The position numbers were made by a program, and so were the translations under genes. From positions 687,001-751,000 of the forward strand of contig NC_092523.1 of the NCBI RefSeq assembly GCF_037038585.1: a DNA stretch of 64,000 bases, given 5' to 3'. This DNA comes from Patagioenas fasciata (lineage: Eukaryota; Chordata; Aves; Columbiformes; Columbidae). This document shows positions 26,742 through 38,291 of this stretch, piece by piece (position 1 is the stretch's first letter; every line of letters starts with the position of its first letter). The notes beneath the pieces are model-generated. The model was given only the letters and a program-made list of their open reading frames with translations. It did not search any database and was not told the origin of the DNA.

Positions 26742-26822
26742 TGATACCCCCCCCCCCCCCCCCCGCCCCGATCACTTCCGCCGCGGGGCGGAGTCGAACC
26801 GCGGTCCCCGCTGCCGCCCGCC

Positions 26823-29800
26823 ATGGCCGCATCCGCCGCTGCCGCCCCCTCCGCCGAGCGCGGCCCCTTTCCCACGGCAAGTGCCAGCACCGAGTGTCCC
26901 CCCCCGGCCCCGTTACCGGCGATGGAGCCCCGGTTGGGATCGGGGCGGCGGGAAAGGGGGGGGTCCCAGGGGTCGCTTTGGGGGGTCCATGGGGGTCACG
27001 GAGGAGGTTGGGGGCACTTGGGGCGGGTCTCAGGGGGTGGCGGGGTGCGTGGTGGGGATCCTATGGGGGCCTGGGGGTGCGTGGTGGGTCCCATGGGGGT
27101 GCTGGGAGAGGCTGGGGGCACATGGATGTCCTGGGGGAGCCAGGGGTGTGTAGTTGGGGTCCTATAGGAAACCTGGGGGGAGTCAGGGGGTACTTGGGGG
27201 TCCCAGGGGAGGCTGGGGGTACATGGTGGGGTTTCCATGGGGTCCCAGGGAGGTCAGGGGTACATGGTGGGTTCCAATGGGGGTGCAGGGGGTGGGTCAG
27301 GGGGCACATGGGGGTGCCAGGGAGGTCAGGGGTACACACTGGGTTCCCATGGGGGCCCTGGGGTGGGTCAGGGGGTACACGCTGGGGTCCCACGGGGGTC
27401 CCAGGGAGGTCACGGGTACACGCTGGGTTCTCATGTGGGTCCTGAGGTGGGTCCTGGGGTGGGTCAGGGGTACATGCTGGGTTCTCATGTGGGTCCTGAG
27501 GTTGATCAGGGGGTACATGGGGGTCCTTCTGGTGTCGAGGAGTGCACACTGGGTTTCATGGGAGTCCTGGGAGAGGTGAAGGGTACACACTGGGGTCCCA
27601 TGTGGGTCCCAGGGAGGTCAGGGGCACACAGGGGGGATCCCAGGGGGGCCCCAGGGGGGTCAGGGGCACACAGGGGGGATCCCAGGGGGGTCCCAGGGGG
27701 GTCAGGGGTACACACTGGGGTCCCAGGGGGGTCAGGGGTGGCCGTGTCACATCCCCGTGCCCGGTGCGCAGGGCCCTGGCCCGGTGGGCGCAGAGGAGGA
27801 GGAGGAGGGGGACGAGGAGCTGCTGGGGGCCGGGGGTCCCCGCGCCTGGACCCCCCAGGAGAAGCTGCTGCACGAGGCGCGGCTGAAGGCCAAGGCCAAG
27901 CGGCGGCTGCGGCGCACGTCGTCCCGGGACCCGGCGCGCGAGTCGCTGGGCGAGGGCAGCGAGCCCGGCCCCGAGCCCGGCAGCCCCAGGGGCCGGAGCC
28001 ACGACCGCCGCTCCCGCACCGGCAAGGGCCGCGGGCTCCCCAAGAAAGGTGGGGGGCTGCAGTGGGGGCAGCGTCCCCGTGGGGCTGGGAGCCACTGGTG
28101 TCCTTGTGGGGCTGGGAGCCTCCTGTCCCCTCCATGGGGCTGGGACCCTCCTGTGTCCCCATGCCTCTGGTGTCCCCATGGGGCTGGGACCCTCCTGTGT
28201 CCCCATGCCTCTTGTGTCTCCGTGGGGCTGGAACCCTCCTGTCCACCTCATTGGGCTGGGACCCTCCTGTCCCCTCCACGGGGACCCCATAAAGCTCCAT
28301 CAGTCCCCTCCTGCATCCCCCTGGGGTTGGGACCTTCCTGTGTCCCCAGTGGGGCTCGGGCTGGGACCCTCCTGTCCACTTCACTGGCTGGGACCCTCCT
28401 GTCCCCTCCATGGGGACCCCATAAAGCTCCATCACTCCGCATCCCCCGTGGCGCTGGGACCCATCCCAGAGCTGCAGGCTCAGTCCCTGCCCGGGGGGCT
28501 ACCTGGGGACCCCAGGCTGAGCCCCCGCTCACCCCTGTGCCCGGTGCAGGCGGCGCGGGGGGCAAGGGCGTGTGGGGCGCCCCCGGCGTGGTCTATGGCT
28601 TCCAGGAGCCCGACGCCCGCGACCCCAACTATGACGAGGCGGCTCAGGTACGGCCTGGCCCCCCAAGCCCCCAGCCCCGCGGGGTCCGGCAGCGGCACAG
28701 GGGGTGACGTGGTCCTGGCCCCGCAGGGGGACACGGTTTACGCCACCGTGGTGCCCGAGCTGGAGGAGGGGGAGCTGGAGAAGAACGTGCAGCCCATGGT
28801 GCTGGAGTACTTCGAGCACGGGGACACCCGCGAGGTCATGGTGCGTGGGGGGCTGCGCTGGGGGCATGGGGTCCCTCGGGGGTGAGTAGGCTGGATGGGG
28901 GAGGGTCTCCTGGTGGGGGGTCCTTTGTGGGTGTGGGTGTCCCTGGGGCCGGGGACAGGCTTCCCAGTGACCCTCGGGGATGGGGAAGGGTCCCTTGGGG
29001 GGCGCTGGGCACCCCGTGGCGGGGGGGCCTTTGTGGGGCCGGAGGGGGTCCCGGGCCGGGGTGACGGTTCCGCGGCGCAGGAGCTGCTGCGGGGGCTGAA
29101 CCTGGGCGCGCGGCGCGCGGCGGTGCCGGCGCTGGCGGTGGCCCTGGCGCTGGAGGGCAAGGCCAGTCACCGCGAGCTGACCTCCCGCCTGCTGGCCGAG
29201 CTGGTGGCCCGTGCGCTGGCCCCCGAGGACATCGCCTGGGCCTTCGACAAGATGCTGCGCGACCTGCCCGACCTCATCCTCGACACCCCCGAGGCCCCGC
29301 AGGTGGGACGGGGACGGGGACGGGGACGGGTGGGGGACACGGCCGTGCTGGGGACGCTCTTGGGGGGACACGCTGAGCCGGGGGTCATGGCTGTGCCGGG
29401 GGGTGACATGGGGGGCCATGGCTCTGCTGGGGGGCCATGGGTGTGCCGGGGGGTGATGTGGGGGGCCATGGCTGTGCTGGGGGGTGACGTGGGGGGCCAT
29501 GGCTGTGCTGGGGGGTCATGGCTGTGCCGGGGGTGACATGGGGGGACACACCTTGCTGGGGGGCCGTGGCCATGCCAGGGGTGACATGGGGGGTCATGGC
29601 TGTGCTGGGGGCGATGTGGGGGGCCATGGCTGCACTGGGGGGGCTGTGGCTGTGCTGGGGGATGCTCTGGGGACACACACCTTGCTGGGGGCCGTGGCCA
29701 TGGCAGGGGGTGATAAGGGGGACACGGGTGTACCAGGGGGACACAGCCGTGCTGGGGATGCACTGGGGGGCCATGGCTGTGCTGGGGAGCCGTGGCCATG

Positions 29801-32363
29801 CCCGGGGGCACCATGGGGGGCCATGGGCACGCTGGGGGCTGTGGCTGCGCCGGGTCCCGGCGCTGACGCCGTGTCCGCAGATGCTGGGCCAGTTCATGGC
29901 GCGCGCGGTGGCCGACCAGGCGCTGCCGCGGGACTTCCTGGAGCGCTACAGGGGGCGCGTGGGCTGCGAACACGCCAGGTGAGCGCCGCCCCCCCCGCGC
30001 CCCTGCGCCCCCGCCGCCGCTCACCCCCGTCCCGCAGGGCCGCCCTGGACCGCGCCGCCGTGCTGCTCCGCGTCCAGCGCGGCGTCACCCGGCTGGACAA
30101 CGTCTGGGGCGCGGGGGGCGGCCAGCGCCCCGTCAAGCACCTCGTCAAGGAGGTCAGCGCCGCGTCCCCCGTCCCGTCACCGCGTCCCCTGATCCTGTGC
30201 CTGTGTGCCCCGTCCCATCACCGCATACCCCGTCCTGTCACCGCATCCCCTGGTCCTGCCACCATGTCCCCAAGTCCTGCCACTGTGTCCCCTGGTTCTG
30301 TCACTGTGTCCCCCGTCCTGCCACTCTGTCCCCCGGTCCTGTCACTGTGTCCCCCTGCTCCATCCCTCATCCCTGCACCCCCCTGCCTCCAGATGTCTCC
30401 CGGGTGTCCCCTGCCACGTCCCTCTGGACATGTCCCCAGTGGTGTCCCCCGCGCATCCCTGTGCCCACCCAGGGCAGTGGTGCCCCCCGGCTCCCCCTGT
30501 GATCCCCCCACCCACACTGTCCCCCTGTGCCCCCTACATGTCCCTGCAGTGCTGTGTCCCCGTGTCCCCATGCTGTGCCCCATGTGTCCCCGCAGCCCAT
30601 TGTCCCCACTGTCCCCACGCTGTCCCCTCAGCCCGGTGTCCCCACTGTCCCCGTGCTATCCCTGCGTGTCCCCTCCATGCTGTCCCTACTGTCCCTGCGT
30701 GTCCCCTCAGCCCAGTGTCCCCATGTCCCCATGCTGTCCCTGCTGTCCCTGCGTGTCCCTGTAGCCCAAAGTCCCCACTGTCCCCATGCTGTCCTCACTG
30801 TCCCCATGCTGTCCCTGCGTGTCCCCTCAGCCCGGTGTCCCCATGTCCTCATGCTGTCCCTGCGTGTCCCTGCAGCCCCATGTCCCCACTGTCCCCACGC
30901 TGTCCCCACTGTCCACATGCTGTCCCCGCTGTCCCCTCAGCCCGGTGTCCCCACTGTCCCCATGCTGTCCCTGCGTGTCCCTGCAACCCGGTGTCCCCAT
31001 GTCCCCATGCTGTCCCCACTGTCCCCATGCTGTCCCTGCGTGTCCCCTCAGCCCGGTGTCCCCACTGTCCCCATGCTGTCCCCGCTGTCCCCTCAACCTG
31101 GTGTCCCCATGTCCCCATGCTGTCCCTGCTGTCCCCGCGTGTCCCTGCAACCCGGTGTCCCCATGTCCGCACGCTGTCCCCACTGTCCCCTCAGCCCGGT
31201 GTCCCCGTGTCCCCAGATGAAGCTGCTGCTGCGTGAGTACCTGCTGTCCGGGGAGGTGTCGGAGGCCGAGCAGTGCCTGCGGGAGCTGGAGGTGCCTCAT
31301 TTCCACCACGAGCTGGTGTACGAGGTGAGGCGGGGGGCCGGGGGTCCCGGGGGGTCCCGGCGGCCGCGGTGACGCCGGTGCCGCAGGCGGTGCTGATGGT
31401 GCTGGAGGGCGAGGGACCCGTGGAGAAGATGGTGACGCTGCTGAAGGTGCTGTGGGAGTCGGGGCTGGTGACGCTGGACCAGATGAACCGGGTGAGCGCG
31501 GGGCCGCGGGGGGGAGGGCGCGCGGACGCCGGGGGTGACACCGCGTCCCCCCAGGGCTTCCGGCGCGTGTTCGAGGAGCTGGGGGACATCAGCCTGGACG
31601 TGCCGCGGGCGCACGGGCTGCTGGAGCGGCTGCTGGAGCGGTGCTGCGAGCGCGGCGTCGTCACCCGCGCGCTGCGGGACGCCTGTCCCGCCAGGTACCG
31701 GCGCGGGGGACCCCGGCCCCTCCAGCCCCGCCACGGGAGGGACCCCCCATTCCCTCCATCCCCCACCACGGGAGGGACCCCCAGCCCCTCCAGCCCCCAC
31801 CATGGGGAGACCCCAGCCCCACCATCCCCACCACGGGGGGACCCCAGCCCCTCCATCCCCCCGCACGGGGGGACCCCGCATCGCCTCCATCCCCCACCAT
31901 GGGGAGACCCCGGCCCCTCCATCCCCCACCACGGAGGGGATCCCCCATTCCCTCCATCCCCGCCATGGGGGGATCCCGGCCCCTCCATCCCCCGCCACAG
32001 AGGGGATCCCCTATTCCCTCCATCCCCGCCACAGGGGGACCCCGGCCCCTCCCACTGCGCCACGGGAGGGACCCCCATTCCCTCCATCCCCTGACACAGG
32101 GGGACCCTGGCCCCTCCATCCCCCGCCATGGAGGGGATCCCCCATTCCCTCCATCCCCGCCACCGGGGAGACCCCGGCCCCTCCATCCCCTCCACGGGGG
32201 GGATCCCCCATTCCCTCCATCCCCCGCCACGGGGTGACCCCGCGTCCTTCATCCCCCGTTACGGGGGAGCCCGTGTCCCCTCCATCCCCCCTTCATCCTC
32301 CTCCTCCGCAGGGGCCGCAAACGCTTCGTGAGCGAGGGCGACGGGGGACAGGTGAAGCAGTGA
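26823..32363 (+). CDS. PDCD4-like protein, two MA3 domains
   Basis: Ten in-phase exons (27772-28048, 28550-28647, 28727-28840, 29081-29302, 29881-29978, 30038-30152, 31217-31324, 31387-31491, 31555-31694, 32312-32363) encode 442 aa. They match PDCD4, which blocks translation by binding eIF4A. Seen: basic [32 protein letters not shown], a first MA3 ([31 protein letters not shown]), a second MA3 ([40 protein letters not shown]), and C-terminal [13 protein letters not shown]. The eIF4A-contact aspartates known in PDCD4 appear kept (RDLPDL, GDISLD). The DSG phosphodegron region reads SRDPARES. The start is uncertain: an ATG at 26823 with a GC donor after 26876 gives an in-phase 18-codon exon and 460 aa (human 469). 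It is a paralog rather than PDCD4 itself, because its neighbours are 2p13 genes. Confidence 0.88.
26960..27765. repeat. Minisatellite, PDCD4-like intron 1
   Basis: About 800 bases of GGTCCCAGGGAGGTCAGGGG, GTACACGCTGGG units, period about 60 with sub-units. G-rich on the sense strand. Confidence 0.85.
28070..28450. repeat. Minisatellite, PDCD4-like intron 2
   Basis: Units with GGGGCTGGGACCCTCCTGTC and CCCCATGCCTCTGTG. One ~110-base segment with GGGACCCCATAAAGCTCCAT is duplicated. Confidence 0.8.
29310..29870. repeat. Minisatellite, PDCD4-like intron 5
   Basis: Units such as GGGGGCCATGGCTGTGCTGG and GGGGTGACATGG fill the intron between 29303 and 29880. Confidence 0.85.
30165..31212. repeat. 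Minisatellite, PDCD4-like intron 7
   Basis: About 1 kb of CCCCATGCTGTCCCTGCGTG, TCCCCTCAGCCCGGTGTCCC units. It contains many CAG/CCTCAG triplets after pyrimidine tracts, each a possible decoy 3' splice site before the true acceptor at 31216. Confidence 0.85.
31700..32300. repeat. Minisatellite, PDCD4-like last intron
   Basis: About 600 bases of CCCTCCATCCCCCGCCACGG, GGGGATCCCCCATTCCCTCC units filling the last intron. Confidence 0.85.
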
Positions 32364-32490
32364 CGGGGCGGCCCCGGGGGGCGGCGGTGGGGGGGCCGAG
32401 TCCCGCCGACCCCGCGCCGTGGGGCGGCCCCCTCCGCCTCTGGCTTGTGCCCGGGACCCCCGCCCGGCCGTGGGGCCGGCCAAGGGACAC

Positions 32491-32496
32491 AATAAA
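32491..32496 (+). terminator. PDCD4-like poly(A) signal AATAAA
   Basis: AATAAA 128 bases after the stop and about 200 bases before the MOGS start codon. Confidence 0.8.
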
Positions 32497-32620
32497 GCGT
32501 TTTCCAGGGACGCGCTGAGCCCGGTGTGTGTGGGGGGACCGGGGGTTCCGTGTCCCCGCGGGGCGGGTTTGGGGCTGGGGGGGGCGCTGGGAGGACTGAC
32601 CCTGCTGTTCCTCCTCCCGG

Positions 32621-32635
32621 CCGCCAGGGGGCGCC
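32621..32635 (+). promoter_or_regulatory. CTCF-like motif in MOGS promoter
   Basis: CCGCCAGGGGGCGCC fits the CTCF core. It lies 62 bases upstream of the MOGS ATG. A TGATGACGCG half-CRE follows near 32672. Confidence 0.45.
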
Positions 32636-32696
32636 ATGACCGCAGCCCGCGTCGCTCTGCCCGTCGCGCCGTGATGACGCGAGGGCGCGACGGGCC

Positions 32697-35431
32697 ATGG
32701 CGGGCGAGCGGCGGCGGCGCGGCGGGGACGGGACCCGGGAGCGGCCCCGGGAGCGGCCCCGGGAGCGCGGGGCGCGGCGGGAGCGGGAGCGGCCGCGGGG
32801 GCCGGGCCGGGGCCGCACGGCGCTGCTGGCGGGCGCGGCGGTGGCGCTGGCGCTGGGCCTGGCGGCGGCCGCGGCCGAGTGGAGCCGCTGGAGCGCGGCC
32901 GCCCGGCTGGTCACCCCGCACCCCGCGGCCCCCGCGCTGCCCCCCGGCTCCACCGGCCCGCTCGCCGCGCCGCGGCTCTTCTGGGGCACCTACCGCCCGC
33001 ACGTCTACTTCGGGATGAAGACGCGCAGCCCTCGGGCGCTCGTTACCGGTGAGGAGCGGGGCCGGGGGCTCCGCGCTGCCCGTGCCGCCGGGGCTGACCC
33101 CCCGTGCCGCCGGGGCTGACCCCGGGCCGCGGTCCGCAGGGCTGATGTGGCTGCAGCACGGCGGGCAGGGCGGGCAGCTGCGGCACGGCTGCGAGCAGAG
33201 CGACGGGCTGGAGCGGTACGGCTGGCTCATGCACGATGGGGAGAACTTCGGGGTGCAGGAGATTCGAGACGGGGGGCTGGTCCTGAGAACCGAGTTCGTG
33301 AAGCGGCCGGGAGGGGAGCACGGCGGGGACTGGAGCTGGCGCGTCACCGCGCGGACCGAGGTGAGCACGGGGTGTGCCGGGGCAGCCGGGCGGGCAGGGC
33401 TCTTCTCACCTCTGCCCGCTCTCCCTGCGCAGGGCACGGGCGGCCCCGTCCCCCTCCTGTCCCTCTTCTTCTACGTGGCCACGGACGGGCAGGGGACGCT
33501 GCAGCCGCAGCTGGAGAACGGGACGCGGCTGACGGCTGTGACGGGGACAACGGAGGAGCTGGGGAGCTTCACCCTCACCTTCCTCCCACCCACGGCGGAG
33601 GGCGGGGAGGACCCCAAACACGCCAGGTGCTTGGCTGAAGTGTCACCTTTGTCTCCACGTCCCCCCTGTCCCCTTGTCCCCAACGCCCCCTTTCCCCTGA
33701 CGTTCTCTCTCCATTCACAGCTACAACTACCTGGACGCGGCCAGCCCGGGGCTGCACCGCCTGACCGAGCTGGTGCGGAGCAGCCTGAGCAGCCGCTTCG
33801 TCTTCTCTGCGCCGGGGCAGCAGCGCCGCCGCTTCTTCGCCGTGGACGCCGTCCAGGGGCCGCCGGGGGACCCCTCACGTGGGCGGCTGCTGCTGCACCA
33901 GGTGACGCTGGAGCCGCCAGGGACGCTGGAGGTGACGTTTGAGTCGGGCAGCGCGGCAGCGGGCCGGCCCGGGCGCCTGGCGGGGCAGGCGCTGTCGGCG
34001 GAGCTCTCGCGGCACGCGGCCGCGTTCGAGCGGCGCTTCGAGGAGACGTTCGGGCTGGGGCGCAAGGGCTTCCCCCCCCCGCAGCAGCGCTTCGCCCAGG
34101 CCGCGCTCAGCGAGCTGCTGGGGGGGGTCGGCTACTTCCACGGGCGCTCGCTGGTGCAGGTGCCAGGGCAGGAGCAGCCGGTGCCCGGCCCCGAGGCCGC
34201 GCTCTTCACCGCCGTCCCGTCCCGCTCCTTCTTCCCGCGCGGGTTCCTGTGGGATGAGGGGTTCCACCAGCTGCTGCTGGGCCGCTGGGCGCCGGCGCTG
34301 AGCCGGGACATCGTGGCGCACTGGCTGGACCTGATGAACGCCGAGGGCTGGATCCCGCGGGAGCAGATCCTGGGCGAGGAGGCGCGGGCCAAAGTGCCAC
34401 CCGAGTTCGTGCTGCAGCACAGTGAGACAGCCAACCCCCCCACGCTGCTGCTGGCGCTGGAGCGGCTGCTGCCTGACGCCCCCCAGCCCTTCCTGCGCCG
34501 CCTCTTCCCGCGCCTGCGCGCCTGGTACGACTGGTTCAACCGCACGCAGGCCGGGCCGCTGCCGCTCACCTTCCGCTGGCGCGGGCGCGACGCGCAGCAC
34601 GAGCGCTTCCTCAACCCCAAGACGCTGGCGTCGGGGCTGGACGATTACCCGCGCGCCTCGCACCCCTCGCCGCTGGAGCGGCACCTGGACCTGCGCTGCT
34701 GGATGGCGCTGGGCGCCCGCGTGCTGGCAGCGCTGGCCGAGCGCCTGGGTGAGCCGGCAGGGCCGTACCGCGAGGCCGAGCGGGCGCTGAGCGACAACGC
34801 GCTGCTGGACGAGCTGCACTGGGCACCGGAGCTGGGCGCTTTCGCCGACTACGGCAACCACAGTGCGGCCGTGGGGCTGCGCTGGCGGACAGTGGCGCCC
34901 GCGGTGCCGGGACAGCCCCCCCCGGCACCACAGCTACTGCGGGAGGTGCGGGAGCCGCCGCGGCCGCGGTTCGTGGGGGCCCTGGGCTACGTCAGCCTCT
35001 TCCCGCTGCTGCTGCAGCTGCTGCGCCCCGACTCGCCGCGGCTGCCGGCGCTGCTGGACGCCATGCGCAGCGAGCGGCAGCTCTGGACGCCGTTCGGGCT
35101 GCGCTCGCTGGCGCGCGACAGCCCCTTCTACCTGCAGCGCAACACCGAGCACGACCCGCCGTACTGGCGCGGCCACGTCTGGGTCAACATCAACTACCTG
35201 GCGCTGCGGGCGCTGCACGGCTACGCCGGGGCCGAGGGGCCGCAGCGGGAGCGGGTGGCCGAGCTGTACCGGGAGCTGCGGCACAACCTGGTGAGCAACG
35301 TGTACCGGCAGCACCGGGACAGCGGGTTCCTGTGGGAGCACTACAGCGACAGCACCGGCCACGGCCACGGCTGCCGGCCCTTCGCTGGCTGGACCGCGCT
35401 GGTGGTGCTGGCCATGGCCGAGGACTATTAG
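32697..35431 (+). CDS. MOGS: MOGS, mannosyl-oligosaccharide glucosidase
   Basis: Four exons (32697-33048, 33140-33360, 33433-33626, 33721-35431) give 825 aa (human 837). ER glucosidase I, family GH63, removes the outer glucose from Glc3Man9GlcNAc2 as the first trimming step of N-glycans. It is a type II membrane protein: an Arg-rich cytosolic tail (residues 2-40), one signal anchor (about 41-60, [18 protein letters not shown]), then the lumenal domain with [25 protein letters not shown], the (alpha/alpha)6 region [19 protein letters not shown], and C-terminal [21 protein letters not shown] and [17 protein letters not shown]. Family-conserved acidic residues appear present. Most of the lumenal domain is in the 1.7-kb last exon, as in mammals. 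G+C at third positions is extreme, but no break is seen. Confidence 0.97.
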
Positions 35432-35507
35432 TGCCGGTGCAGTGCGGGCAGCTGCCTGTGCTGCTTGTCTTTCTCAGGTGCAGGGGGAGGCACAGAGCCC
35501 CCCCCAG

Positions 35508-35513
35508 AATAAA
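35508..35513 (+). terminator. MOGS poly(A) signal AATAAA
   Basis: AATAAA 77 bases after the MOGS stop. Confidence 0.8.
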
Positions 35514-35691
35514 CTCCATCCCCACGGGCTGGCGCTGCCTCTCTCAGGGCTCACGGCTCCATACTGCGCCGGGACAGAGGCCCCTGAGTGGTTGGGGGTC
35601 CCTGTCCCCTCCCTGGGATTGGGTGCTCAGCTCAGCCCCAGTGCCCCCCCAGTGCCCCCTGGCAGGCGCGGGGCAGCTGTTCTTCCACATC

Positions 35692-35697
35692 TTTAAT
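35692..35697 (-). terminator. WBP1 poly(A) signal ATTAAA
   Basis: TTTAAT on + gives ATTAAA on minus, about 370 bases after the WBP1 stop. The variant hexamer suits the convergent 3' end with MOGS; the signals lie about 180 bases apart. Confidence 0.6.
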
Positions 35698-36063
35698 GGT
35701 GCAAGAGCTACGTGGCTGCGTGGCCCCGGCAGCGGGGGGACCCCCCCACGGCAGCACGGGGGGACGGGGCAGGCGCAGGGCCCCGGGAGCAGTTCGGGGT
35801 GGGGGGGTCTGCGCCACACGAGGTACCGGATACAATGGGGGCGGGAGGGTCAGTTGGGGTGAGGGGCCCCAGGGGCTCCACACTGAGAGTCCAGACCCCA
35901 GGATGCTGCCCTGACCCCCAGCAGCGGCCATGGGGGGCCGTGGGGCAGCCCCCCGCAGTGCTGCCCGTCCCGAGTGCCCTCTGAGCAGGGGGGGCTGCAC
36001 CTGCCACTCCCCACAGCTGCTCCAAGGCAGGGGGGCAGCACAGGCCAGGGGGGCGGCGCAGGC

Positions 36064-37342
<1,279 letters not shown>

Positions 37343-37557
37343 GGCCGCGCCTACAGCCCCGCGCGGCCCCGCGCCGGCTCCGCCCGCTCGGCCGCCCCGG
37401 CCCCGGCCCCCGCCGCCCGCAGCAGCAGCCGCTGCCCCGCCGCCCGCCCCGCCGCCGCCATCGCGGCCGCCCGACCCGCCGCCGCCGCCCGGGCCGCAGC
37501 CTTCGCCGCCGCCATCACGCCCGGGCCGAAGGTGCCGCCCCCCGCCGCCGTCGCCGG

Positions 37558-37931
37558 CCAATCCGCCGCCGCCTCGCCGCCACCCGCCAATCGGCGGCGC
37601 CGTCGCCGCCCCGTCTCCGCCAATCGGGCGCCGTCTGCCCGCGCCTCACGCCCAACAACAGAGACAAAGGGACCGAGCCCCGCCCCCGCCGAGATTGGCG
37701 GCCAGCAGCTCCAACCGGAGGCGGAGCCCCGCCCTCCCGAGTGTGACTGACGGGGACACCAGCCAACGGCGACCCCTCCCCGCCCGGCGGACTGGCACCG
37801 CCGCCCCTGGCTGGCCGGGCGTTCGGAACAGTGTGGCGAACGCGTGGCGCAGGCACAACCCTGGCGCGTGATTGGCGCGGCGGGAGGCCAATCAGCACCG
37901 CCGCTCGCTGCCAGGAAAGGTCCCAGCCAAT
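37558..37931 (-). promoter_or_regulatory. WBP1 promoter with seven CCAAT boxes
   Basis: CCAAT or its complement occurs at 37558, 37587, 37620, 37694 (reverse), 37871 (reverse), 37888 and 37927, within a CpG island 0.2-0.6 kb upstream of the WBP1 ATG. Established NF-Y sites are CCAAT; clustering and spacing suggest strong NF-Y input. Confidence 0.55.
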
Positions 37932-37969
37932 GAGCGCTGCAGCAGGATGAGTCCCCGCCCCCGCGACGG

Positions 37970-38110
37970 GCGGGCTGTACCACAGCGCTCCCGGGCGGGG
38001 GGAAAGAGAGGATAACCCTTCCGCGGGGGTATACGGGACAGGATGGGCTGTACCACACCGCTCGGGGAGGGGGGGGGGTGAAGGGCTGTACCACAGCGCT
38101 CTCGGGGGGA
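37970..38110. repeat. GGGCTGTACCACAGCGCTC repeat, 3 copies
   Basis: Copies start near 37972, 38047 and 38084, between the WBP1 promoter and the INO80B 3' end. Confidence 0.75.
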
Positions 38111-38167
38111 GGGCGCTCTGTCCCCCCCACCCCACCGGACCCACACTCGTCTCCTACTCCAAAAGCC

Positions 38168-38173
38168 TTTAAT
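38168..38173 (-). terminator. INO80B poly(A) signal ATTAAA
   Basis: TTTAAT on + gives ATTAAA on minus, about 120 bases after the INO80B stop. Confidence 0.65.
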
Positions 38174-38291
38174 CGGCCCCGCGGCACCAGCCCCACCCCC
38201 GGACCAACCGCACCGTACCCCCCAGGCCCCCAGCCCTTCTCGGTCCACACCGGGCCGCCCCACGGCCCCTCTGTCCGTCCCTCTGCGGCCC

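Noticed and set aside
26770-26800. tRNA-like GTCGAACCGCGGTCC segment
   Set aside because: No full cloverleaf or A/B boxes around it; it is part of the PDCD4-like promoter CpG island.
32260-32989. Minus-strand open frames overlapping MOGS exon 1
   Set aside because: Antisense of G+C-rich MOGS coding sequence; Arg/Ala-rich, no splice or family support.
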